Below are positions 1-5,234 of a DNA stretch of 6,921 nucleotides, piece by piece (position 1 is the stretch's first letter; each line of letters begins with the position of its first letter). This stretch comes from Clostridia bacterium. Lineage in GTDB: Bacteria > Bacillota > Clostridia > Oscillospirales > CAG-272. Position numbers and translations under genes: made by a program. The notes beneath the pieces are model-generated. The model searched no databases. It had not been told where the DNA came from and worked only from the letters and a program-made list of their open reading frames with translations. The DNA is taken from the NCBI GenBank assembly GCA_017453085.1, contig JAFTKV010000028.1, positions 1 to 6,921 on the forward strand, in the 5' to 3' direction.

Positions 1-140
1 CCCAGTCCTGCCGCCTTCAGCCGCTGACCCTTGACCATCATACAGGTCTTCAGGGATTGGATGGTGATCTCCACGATCTTGGCAAAGCAGACGATCAGGC
101 AGACCAGTGCAGGATGCAGATTTGCTAAAAGTTCAGACAT
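1..140 (-). CDS. UPF0316 / DUF5698-DUF2179 membrane protein, N-terminal part
   Basis: This is the first 46 codons of a minus-strand gene that leaves the window at base 1. The start at 140-138 is supported by a perfect GGAGGT six bases upstream (152-147). The peptide begins MSELLANLHPALVCLIVCFA and continues with KIVEITIQSLKTCMMVKGQR. It therefore has a hydrophobic first segment (about residues 10-22) followed by a polar/hydrophobic stretch ending in a VKGQR-type motif, which resembles the N-terminal membrane domain of UPF0316 proteins such as Bacillus YebE. Members of that family are small integral membrane proteins of unknown function with a cytoplasmic DUF2179 domain; that second domain would lie outside the window and cannot be checked. 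It is transcribed divergently from the oxidoreductase operon. The family call rests on a short stretch and is moderately sure; that a real gene starts here is more certain. Confidence 0.6.
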   Translation of the reverse strand, partial: MSELLANLHPALVCLIVCFAKIVEITIQSLKTCMMVKGQRLKAAGL

Positions 141-158
141 ATGTAAACCTCCGTGTAT

Positions 159-277
159 TTGACAGTTTTCTATATAGTAGCAGAAATTTGCCGAAAAAGC
201 AAGAGCAGAACGGGAAATTCACAGATTCGTAACGATTCCGTGGGAAATCGTCCGAGCTTCATGGGATTTCGTATAAA
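159..277 (+). promoter_or_regulatory. Weak candidate promoter elements for the oxidoreductase operon
   Basis: The gap before the first + strand gene has no clear sigma-A promoter. A perfect TTGACA lies at 159-164, but the hexamer 17 bases on (182-187, AGAAAT) is a poor -10. A TATAAA lies at 272-277, about 33 bases before the ribosome binding site, but without a recognisable -35. Either could drive the operon. Between them is a small hairpin (233-239 with 243-250, one bulged A) and three similar GGGAAAT/GGGATTT words, which may be an operator. Confidence 0.25.
174..202 (-). promoter_or_regulatory. Candidate promoter of the UPF0316 gene
   Basis: On the minus strand TTGCTT (202-197) and TACTAT (179-174) are separated by exactly 17 bases. 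They match the sigma-A consensus at 3/6 and 4/6 positions. The -10 box lies about 22 bases upstream of the GGAGGT ribosome binding site, giving a short leader. The spacing is good but the boxes are imperfect, so this is tentative. Confidence 0.4.
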
Positions 278-323
278 AAACGGCGAGGGAGTCCATCCTA
301 ATTCCAAACGGAGGGATGAATGG

Positions 324-1448
324 ATGATAAAAACAATAGACGACGGCACGGATATGGGCGCACGCCCCATCGACCTGCCCGTTGGGAAGGAAGACGGATA
401 TTACGAGCTGCGGCTGGAGAGCATCGGCGGTCTGGGGGCCAATCTGTGCGGCAAGCTGCTGGGACAGCTGGGAGCAGAGCTTTTGCTGAATGCGGCGGCG
501 TTTTCGGATTACGGATCGGAAAAGCGAGGCTCCCCCGTGCGCTCCCATATCCGTTGGAGTACACCCGATCGGGAGATCCTGCACAACAGCCCCGTGGAGC
601 ATCCCCGGGTGCTGGTGCTGTTTCATGAAGCCCTTGCCAAGGCAAGCCGGCTCACGGCAGGATTGTCCCCGGATTGCACGCTGGTGGTGAACACAGCCGA
701 CTCTCCCGAGGCGGTGCGTCGATGGACGGGGCTGTACGGCGGCAGAGTCTGCTGCATTGATGCGCTGGGAATTGCGCTGGATTGCAAGAGCCGTATGAAT
801 ATGGTGATGCTGGGTGCGATCGTTCGGGCGATGGGATTCGTCCCGATAGAGTCGGCAAGACGGCTGGTGGAAAAAACGCTGGGGAAAAAGTATCCCGCTA
901 TGCTGGAGGCGAACCTGCGGGGACTTTTGCAGGGCTACGAAAGGGTTACGGAGCAGCAGTTTTCTCCCGACCCGCAGTATGCGCCCGCAAACGATCGGAA
1001 GTCGCAGGTGCGCTGGGGCTATGCAAACGCACCCATCGGCGGTGTCAATCCCCACTTTGGCAGCAGCGCATCCAACGATCTTTCTCCCTCGCGGGAGGGC
1101 TATCTACCGCTCTACCTCCCGGAAAAGTGCATTCATTGCGGGCTGTGCGATACTACCTGCCCCGACATGGTCTTTTGCTTTGCACCGGGAGAATATCGGG
1201 GGCAGCGGATGATCGTCAACCACGGACCGGATTATCACTACTGCAAGGGCTGCTTGCGGTGCGTGGACGTTTGTCCCGTCGGCGCATTGGTCGCAGGCAA
1301 GGAAAAGGAGCATCCTCGGCCGAAGCATTTCGCCAGGTGTAACGGTCTGCTCACCGATCAGTCGGAGCTGCAGCCGTCGGGTGCAGATGCTTCGGTTACG
1401 GGCGAGGCCTATCTGGATGCAAAGCGGGTGGACGGAGGTTTACTGTAA
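324..1448 (+). CDS. 2-oxoacid:ferredoxin oxidoreductase, fused gamma-delta subunit
   Basis: This 374-residue protein is the electron-transfer half of a 2-oxoacid:ferredoxin oxidoreductase, which oxidatively decarboxylates a 2-oxoacid to an acyl-CoA and passes electrons to ferredoxin (or runs in reverse). Residues about 27-205 match the gamma domain (PF01558 type): a glycine-rich start (GGLGANLCG, 35-43) and a YGSEKRGSPV segment (63-72) equivalent to the YGPEQRGG region of the family. Residues about 262-325 are a two-[4Fe-4S] ferredoxin domain, with CxxCxxCxxxCP at C269/C272/C275/C279 and again at C307/C310/C313/C317. Gamma and delta are usually separate short proteins in four-subunit enzymes, so this is a fusion. 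The start at 324 was chosen because GGAGGG (310-315) lies eight bases upstream; the frame stays open back to 153 without another good ribosome binding site. Its stop is one base before the start of the alpha-beta gene. The substrate (pyruvate, branched-chain or aryl 2-oxoacid) cannot be read from this subunit. Confidence 0.88.
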   Translation: MIKTIDDGTDMGARPIDLPVGKEDGYYELRLESIGGLGANLCGKLLGQLGAELLLNAAAFSDYGSEKRGSPVRSHIRWSTPDREILHNSPVEHPRVLVLFHEALAKASRLTAGLSPDCTLVVNTADSPEAVRRWTGLYGGRVCCIDALGIALDCKSRMNMVMLGAIVRAMGFVPIESARRLVEKTLGKKYPAMLEANLRGLLQGYERVTEQQFSPDPQYAPANDRKSQVRWGYANAPIGGVNPHFGSSASNDLSPSREGYLPLYLPEKCIHCGLCDTTCPDMVFCFAPGEYRGQRMIVNHGPDYHYCKGCLRCVDVCPVGALVAGKEKEHPRPKHFARCNGLLTDQSELQPSGADASVTGEAYLDAKRVDGGLL

Positions 1449-1449
1449 G

Positions 1450-3678
1450 ATGAAGCAAGCAGAACAAAAGCAGCTGTTTGAAAGCGGCAACGAGATGGCG
1501 GCGTATGCCGCAAAGCAGATCAACTATCACGTGATGGGCTATTATCCTATCACGCCGTCCACTCAGATCGCCGAATATCTGGATCGTATGGGGGCGGACG
1601 GCGAGCATAGCATTGCGCTGATCCCCGCAGAGGGCGAGCATAGCGCGGCGGGCATCTGCTACGGTGCCTCTGCAGGCGGCGGAAGAGTCATCAACGCTAC
1701 CTCGGCCAACGGACTTCTGTATGCATTGGAGCAGCTTCCCGTGCAATCGGGGACGCGGATGCCCATGGTGCTCAATATTGCCTGCCGTACCGTGTCCGGA
1801 CCGCTGTCCATCAAGGGCGATCACAGCGATCTGATGTATACGCTGAACACCGGCTGGGTGATCCTGTTTGCTGCCTCTGCCCAGGAGGTCTACGACTGCA
1901 ATCTGTGTGCGCTGCGGATCGCCGAGACCCTCCGCCTGCCGGTGATCGTTGCCTTCGACGGCTTTTTCACCAGTCATCAAAAGCGAAACTGCAGGGTCTT
2001 TGCCGACGATCGGGTCGTGCAGACCTTCGTGGGTCCCGCTCGCGATCGGATCGGACTGCTGGATCCCGCCCATCCCATCACCGTGGGCTCTTATATGAAC
2101 GAGCCCGATATCATCAACAACAAATACCAGCTGCATCTGGCTATGGAGGAAGCGCGCAGGGTGATCCCCTCGGTGTTTGATGAATACAAGACGTTGTCGG
2201 GCAGATCCCTCTCAGCCGTTCGCTCCCATCGGGCGGAGGATGCCGAGATCCTGCTGTTCGTGCTGGGCTCCGCCTATTACACCGCTGTGGCGGCGGTGGA
2301 TCGGCTGCGAAAAGCGGGGAAGAAGGTGGGCGTGTTTACGCTGGGGGTTCTGCGTCCCTTCCCCGGGGAGGAGATCGCCCGCCTCTGCGGGGGAGCCAAT
2401 ACCGTTCTGGTGGCAGACCGCCAGGACAGCTACGGCGCTGGCGGAGGCAATCTGTCGCTGGAGATCCGCGCCGCCCTCCAGAGCGGGGGGCTGACCACCC
2501 GTGTGCTCAGCAGAGTGTACGGTCTGGGCGGCAAGGATTTTTACGAGCAGGACGCGCTGGATCTGTTTGCTCTTTGCGAGGATGCTGCGGCACCCGCCTT
2601 CGACTATTTCGGGGCAGAGGCGGGAGAGCAGGGGTATTTTCCCAAGCCCTTCTTTGCGCCCATCAGCGAGGCGGAGGCTTCTCCCGGTCTGACGGTGTGT
2701 GAAGAAGAGAACGGAAAACTTACCGTCCGTGGCGGCACCTTTCGGGAGACCACCGCTATGCCCAAGCGGCTCGCCCCCGGTCACGGTGCCTGCCCCGGCT
2801 GCGGTATTCCGGTCAACGTCAATCTGCTTCTGCGAGGGATCGAGGGCAACGTGGTACTGCTGTTCCAGACCGGCTGTGGGATGGTAGTGACCACTGCCTA
2901 TCCCAAAACTGCATTTCGGATTCCCTATATCCACAATCTGTTCCAAAACGGAGCCGCTACGCTGGCAGGCCTTGCCAAGGTCTATCGGCAGCGGCAGGCG
3001 CGGGGAGAGCTGCCCGAGGGAAAGCTGACCTTCATCATGGTCAGTGGAGACGGCGGAATGGACATTGGGATGGGCTCTGCACTGGCAACCGCTCTGCGGG
3101 GCGATCCGCTGATCCTCTTCGAATACGACAACGGCGGATATATGAACACAGGCTATCAGCTGTCCTACTCCACGCCCAAGGGAGCCAAAAGCGCTACCTC
3201 CCATCTGGGGGCCGACAGCGTGGGAAAATCCTTCTTCCACAAGGATATGCCACAGATCATGGCGGCAACGGGGATGCCCTACGTGGCCACAGCAGCAGAG
3301 TCCGACCCCACCGATTTTATCCGCAAGGCTGCCAAGGCGCAGTATTACGCACACAAAAGCGGAACGGCGTATATCAAATGTCTGTCCGCCTGTCCTCTGA
3401 ACTGGGGCGACCGACCGAATACCGAGCGCAAGGTCATCGCCGCGGCGGTAGACAGCTGCTTTTTCCCTCTGTACGAGGTAGAGGAGGGAATTACCACCCT
3501 CAGCTACGATCCGGAGTCCCGTGGGAAGAAGATCCCGGTGCTGGATTGGCTGACCATGATGGGACGCACCAAGCATCTGCGTGCGCCGGAGTATGCCCAA
3601 ATTGTCGAGGAGATCCAGCAGGAGATCGACCGTCGCTTTGCAAGGCTCAAGGCCAGAGCGGCGCATCCGTTTCTGTAA
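1450..3678 (+). CDS. 2-oxoacid:ferredoxin oxidoreductase, fused alpha-beta subunit (ThDP-binding)
   Basis: This 742-residue protein is the catalytic partner of the preceding gene. Residues about 10-235 are the alpha N-terminal domain, with the YYPITPST motif (31-38; T35 aligns with the substrate-contacting Thr of PFOR), the AEGEHSA segment (60-66) and SGPLSIKGDHSD (116-127). Residues about 263-375 form the transketolase-C-like domain II. A linker of about 50 residues leads to the beta domain (about 438-740). There GDGGMDIG (533-540) to DNGGYMNTG (560-568) is the thiamine diphosphate/Mg2+ site, and C448, C451, C476 and C648 fit the four ligands of the proximal [4Fe-4S] cluster. Alpha and beta are normally separate chains, or part of one chain of about 1,170 residues that also holds gamma and delta; here gamma-delta are in the other gene. 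The start at 1450 has GGAGGT (1434-1439) ten bases upstream, inside the end of the previous gene, so translation is probably coupled. An upstream in-frame ATG at 1381 lies within that gene and is less likely. The 2-oxoacid used is not determined. Confidence 0.9.
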   Translation: MKQAEQKQLFESGNEMAAYAAKQINYHVMGYYPITPSTQIAEYLDRMGADGEHSIALIPAEGEHSAAGICYGASAGGGRVINATSANGLLYALEQLPVQSGTRMPMVLNIACRTVSGPLSIKGDHSDLMYTLNTGWVILFAASAQEVYDCNLCALRIAETLRLPVIVAFDGFFTSHQKRNCRVFADDRVVQTFVGPARDRIGLLDPAHPITVGSYMNEPDIINNKYQLHLAMEEARRVIPSVFDEYKTLSGRSLSAVRSHRAEDAEILLFVLGSAYYTAVAAVDRLRKAGKKVGVFTLGVLRPFPGEEIARLCGGANTVLVADRQDSYGAGGGNLSLEIRAALQSGGLTTRVLSRVYGLGGKDFYEQDALDLFALCEDAAAPAFDYFGAEAGEQGYFPKPFFAPISEAEASPGLTVCEEENGKLTVRGGTFRETTAMPKRLAPGHGACPGCGIPVNVNLLLRGIEGNVVLLFQTGCGMVVTTAYPKTAFRIPYIHNLFQNGAATLAGLAKVYRQRQARGELPEGKLTFIMVSGDGGMDIGMGSALATALRGDPLILFEYDNGGYMNTGYQLSYSTPKGAKSATSHLGADSVGKSFFHKDMPQIMAATGMPYVATAAESDPTDFIRKAAKAQYYAHKSGTAYIKCLSACPLNWGDRPNTERKVIAAAVDSCFFPLYEVEEGITTLSYDPESRGKKIPVLDWLTMMGRTKHLRAPEYAQIVEEIQQEIDRRFARLKARAAHPFL

Positions 3679-3682
3679 GAAA

Positions 3683-3722
3683 AAAGCTCCCCGTAAACGG
3701 AGTTACCGTTGCGGGGAGCTTT
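3683..3722 (+). terminator. Hairpin terminator after the oxidoreductase operon
   Basis: Beginning five bases after the stop codon, AAAGCTCCCCG (3683-3693) pairs perfectly with CGGGGAGCTTT (3712-3722). An inner stem AACGG (3696-3700)/CCGTT (3706-3710) closes the loop. The + strand U run is only the three bases within the stem, whereas the A run on the 5' side (3680-3685) gives a longer U tract on the minus strand. It therefore probably ends the operon and may also block antisense transcription. Confidence 0.75.
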
Positions 3723-3752
3723 GCTGTAGTGGCACCGCTGCAGAAAAAGAGA

Positions 3753-3781
3753 TTGCAAAACGGCGAAAAGAGTGGTATAAT
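3753..3781 (+). promoter_or_regulatory. Sigma-A promoter of the alcohol dehydrogenase gene
   Basis: TTGCAA (3753-3758) and a perfect TATAAT (3776-3781) are separated by 17 bases, and TGG directly before the -10 box is common in clostridial promoters. Transcription should begin near 3788, giving a leader of about 60 nt. That leader opens with a perfect 7-bp hairpin, ACAAACC (3793-3799)/GGTTTGT (3804-3810), with a GTGT loop; being at the extreme 5' end it may protect the mRNA rather than regulate. Confidence 0.8.
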
Positions 3782-3846
3782 GGCAACAAAGTACAAACCG
3801 TGTGGTTTGTCGGGGCGATCTGTCACGGCTACGAAAAGGAGATATT

Positions 3847-4887
3847 ATGCTGACTTATACATACACATCCAAAGGAAAATTTGAACTGGTCGAAAAGCCT
3901 AAGCCAAAGCTTCAGCACGAGCGGGATGCCATCGTCAAGGTCACCCTTGCCAGCATCTGCTCCAGCGACCTGCACATCAAGCACGGCAGTGTGCCGAGAG
4001 CGGTGAAGGGAATCACGGTCGGGCACGAGATGGTGGGCGTCGTGGAGGAGGTCGGCTCTGCGGTCACAAGCGTAAATCCCGGCGACAGAGTGACGGTCAA
4101 CGTGGAGACCTTCTGCGGCGAGTGCTTCTTCTGCAAGCGTGGCTACGTCAACAACTGCACCGATCAAAACGGCGGTTGGGCACTTGGATGCCGCATCGAC
4201 GGCGGTCAGGCGGAGTACGTGCGTGTGCCCTTTGCCGATCAGGGGCTGAACAAGATCCCCGACACCGTCACCGACAGACAAGCCCTGCTGGTAGGCGACG
4301 TGCTTGCAACCGGCTATTGGGCGGCGAAGATCTCGGAGATCACCGAGGAGGACACCGTTCTCATCATCGGCGCAGGCCCCACGGGAATTTGCACCCTCCT
4401 TTGCGTGCTGCTGAAAGCACCCAAGCGCATCATCGTGTGCGAGAAGGATGAGAACCGCATCCAATTTGTGAATGAGCATTATCCCGACGTGCTGACCGTC
4501 ACACCCGAAGAATGCCTTGATTTGGTTCGTGAGAACAGTGATCACGGCGGTGCGGACGTGGTGCTGGAGGTAGCAGGTGCCGATTCCACCTTCCGTCTTG
4601 CGTGGGAGTGCGCGCGTCCCAATGCCATCGTCACGGTGGTGGCACTTTACGACAAGGCACAGACTCTGCCTCTGCCCGATATGTACGGCAAGAATCTGAC
4701 CTTCAAGACCGGCGGCGTGGACTGTTGTGACTGCGAGGAAACGCTGCAGTTCATTGCCGAGGGCAAGATCAATACCGAGCCGCTGATCACGCACACCTAT
4801 CCGCTCTCACAGATTGACGAGGCGTATGAGTTGTTTGAAGGGAAGCGGGATGGGGTTATTAAAGTTGCGGTGGAGTGTTCGAAATGA
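3847..4887 (+). CDS. Zinc-dependent medium-chain alcohol dehydrogenase
   Basis: This 346-residue protein belongs to the zinc-containing medium-chain dehydrogenase/reductase family, which interconverts alcohols and aldehydes or ketones with NAD(P). The N-terminal GroES-like domain holds the probable catalytic zinc ligands C38, H60 (GHE, 59-61) and D151, the Cys-His-Asp pattern and near-identical spacing known from clostridial secondary alcohol dehydrogenases. Unlike those, it also has the structural-zinc lobe C90/C93/C96/C104. The Rossmann domain starts at GAGPTG (175-180), and the acidic E199 at the end of the second strand suggests NAD rather than NADP. Its length is normal for the family. 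The start at 3847 was chosen for AAGGAG (3836-3841) five bases upstream; the frame is open to 3802 with another ATG there but no better ribosome binding site. A cysteine cluster (DCCDCEE, 292-298) is unusual. The gene has its own promoter and is not obviously linked to the oxidoreductase. Substrate is unknown; formaldehyde dehydrogenase-like, polyol or secondary alcohol activity are all possible. Confidence 0.9.
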   Translation: MLTYTYTSKGKFELVEKPKPKLQHERDAIVKVTLASICSSDLHIKHGSVPRAVKGITVGHEMVGVVEEVGSAVTSVNPGDRVTVNVETFCGECFFCKRGYVNNCTDQNGGWALGCRIDGGQAEYVRVPFADQGLNKIPDTVTDRQALLVGDVLATGYWAAKISEITEEDTVLIIGAGPTGICTLLCVLLKAPKRIIVCEKDENRIQFVNEHYPDVLTVTPEECLDLVRENSDHGGADVVLEVAGADSTFRLAWECARPNAIVTVVALYDKAQTLPLPDMYGKNLTFKTGGVDCCDCEETLQFIAEGKINTEPLITHTYPLSQIDEAYELFEGKRDGVIKVAVECSK

Positions 4888-5018
4888 TGAGCAAGTACAC
4901 TATTGGGTTGTGGGAGGATAAATGTGGTAGTACTAATGGCAACAATTGTCCCACGGCAGATAAAGAAAAGACTTTACAAAAAAAGAGCGAAACGGATGAA
5001 CGCCCTCGGTTGAAATAA
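4884..5018 (+). CDS. Possible small protein, 44 residues, overlapping the dehydrogenase stop
   Basis: An ATG at 4884-4886 overlaps the TGA of the dehydrogenase (ATGA), a common arrangement for translational coupling, and a GGAG lies eight bases upstream (4872-4875). The predicted peptide begins MMSKYTIGLWEDKCGSTNGN and ends in a lysine/glutamate-rich tail; it has two cysteines (C14, C22) and no membrane segment or recognised domain. Against it, the sequence is markedly more A-rich than the dehydrogenase and the last codons run into the -35 box of the next promoter, so it may be noncoding spacer that happens to stay open. I do not recognise a function. Confidence 0.3.
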   Translation: MMSKYTIGLWEDKCGSTNGNNCPTADKEKTLQKKSETDERPRLK

Positions 5019-5038
5019 CAGCGAAAATATGGCATAAT
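5010..5038 (+). promoter_or_regulatory. Sigma-A promoter of the MATE transporter transcript
   Basis: TTGAAA (5010-5015) and CATAAT (5033-5038) are 17 bases apart, with TGG before the -10 box as in the dehydrogenase promoter. An A-rich stretch upstream (about 4966-4993) could act as an UP element. Transcription should start near 5045, leaving about 190 nt before the transporter start codon. Confidence 0.78.
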
Positions 5039-5124
5039 AAAAACAAGTAAATAGTGACATTAGGCTTTGGGATACTTACTGCGAAACTGACAGGCTTTCG
5101 GTAACTTCCGGCGGGAACGTTCTT

Positions 5125-5175
5125 ATGGTCACAGACTCGTTAAACGAGATTATGTCGTTATTTTTGCGTCTGTGA
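5125..5175 (+). CDS. Possible leader peptide in the MATE 5' region, 16 residues
   Basis: ATG at 5125 opens MVTDSLNEIMSLFLRL and stops at TGA 5173-5175. It begins exactly at the antiterminator 5' arm and ends inside the terminator 5' arm, so translation of it would change which hairpin forms. The only ribosome binding site candidate is a weak GCGGGA (5111-5116) eight bases upstream. The position is suggestive, but an ORF of this size is easily due to chance. Confidence 0.2.
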   Translation: MVTDSLNEIMSLFLRL

Positions 5176-5200
5176 TCATTTGATTGCAGACGCTCTTTTT
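5166..5200 (+). terminator. Conditional intrinsic terminator in the MATE leader
   Basis: GCGTCTG (5166-5172) pairs perfectly with CAGACGC (5187-5193). The stem continues inward as TGATC (5173-5177)/GATTG (5182-5186) through two G-U and three Watson-Crick pairs to an ATTT loop. It is followed directly by TCTTTTT (5194-5200). A 12-bp hairpin plus U run ahead of the gene it would switch off is the mark of transcription attenuation. Confidence 0.85.
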
Positions 5201-5201
5201 G

Positions 5202-5224
5202 TCCTATTTACAAATGAAATAGGA
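5202..5224 (+). promoter_or_regulatory. Hairpin covering part of the MATE Shine-Dalgarno sequence
   Basis: TCCTATTT (5202-5209) is an exact reverse complement of AAATAGGA (5217-5224), with a 7-nt loop. The 3' arm includes the first four bases of the AGGAGG ribosome binding site (5221-5226), which is eight bases before the start codon. When folded, it should reduce ribosome access, a possible second control step after the terminator. Being AU-rich it is only moderately stable. Confidence 0.5.
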
Positions 5225-5234
5225 GGAAACTGAT

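Larger units (their letters stand above)
5045..5234 (+). ncRNA. Structured 5' leader of the MATE gene, probable riboswitch or attenuator
   Basis: The leader shows two exclusive folds. In one, GTGAC (5054-5058) pairs with GTCAC (5128-5132), extended by ATTAG (5059-5063) against CTTAT (5122-5126) with one mismatch and one bulge. This stem encloses a hairpin made from GGGA (5069-5072)/TTCC (5106-5109) and TTACTG (5076-5081)/CGGTAA (5099-5104). In the other, bases 5125-5136 pair with 5168-5179 over 12 bp with a single G-U, which uses up the 3' strand of the first stem and the 5' arm of the terminator at 5166-5200. A small hairpin (CTCGT/ACGAG, 5136-5148) sits near the base of that antiterminator. 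A 28-nt motif occurs twice in tandem (5062-5089 and 5092-5119). The layout is typical of transcription-attenuating riboswitches. Guanidine-IV (mepA) RNAs precede clostridial MATE genes and are a candidate from context only. Ribosome-mediated attenuation is the alternative. Confidence 0.7.

Noticed and set aside
153..323. N-terminal extension of the gamma-delta protein by 57 residues
   Set aside because: The upstream ATG codons lack a ribosome binding site, the added residues have no family similarity, and GGAGGG at 310-315 fits the start at 324.
2212..3666. Long minus-strand open frame of 484 codons opposite the alpha-beta gene
   Set aside because: It lies wholly antisense to a well-supported enzyme gene, gives a low-complexity-like protein without a recognisable domain, and is explained by the codon bias of the + strand gene.
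3779..3789. AATGGCAACAA repeated at 4935-4945, flanking the alcohol dehydrogenase
   Set aside because: An 11-base match between two places is expected by chance several times in a window of this length, and there is no extended homology that would suggest element ends.
3829..4794. Minus-strand open frame of 321 codons opposite the alcohol dehydrogenase
   Set aside because: It mirrors the dehydrogenase reading frame, has no recognisable domain and would start or end inside a strong + strand gene.
4935..4950. Palindrome ACAATTGT within GGCAACAATTGTCCC as an operator
   Set aside because: It is only eight perfect bases, sits about 65 bases upstream of the MATE -35 box and has no second copy in the window, so it is not distinguishable from chance.
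5054..5104. GTG-started 16-codon ORF at the start of the MATE leader
   Set aside because: There is no ribosome binding site, it begins about nine bases after the predicted transcript start, and it overlaps RNA stems that explain the sequence better.
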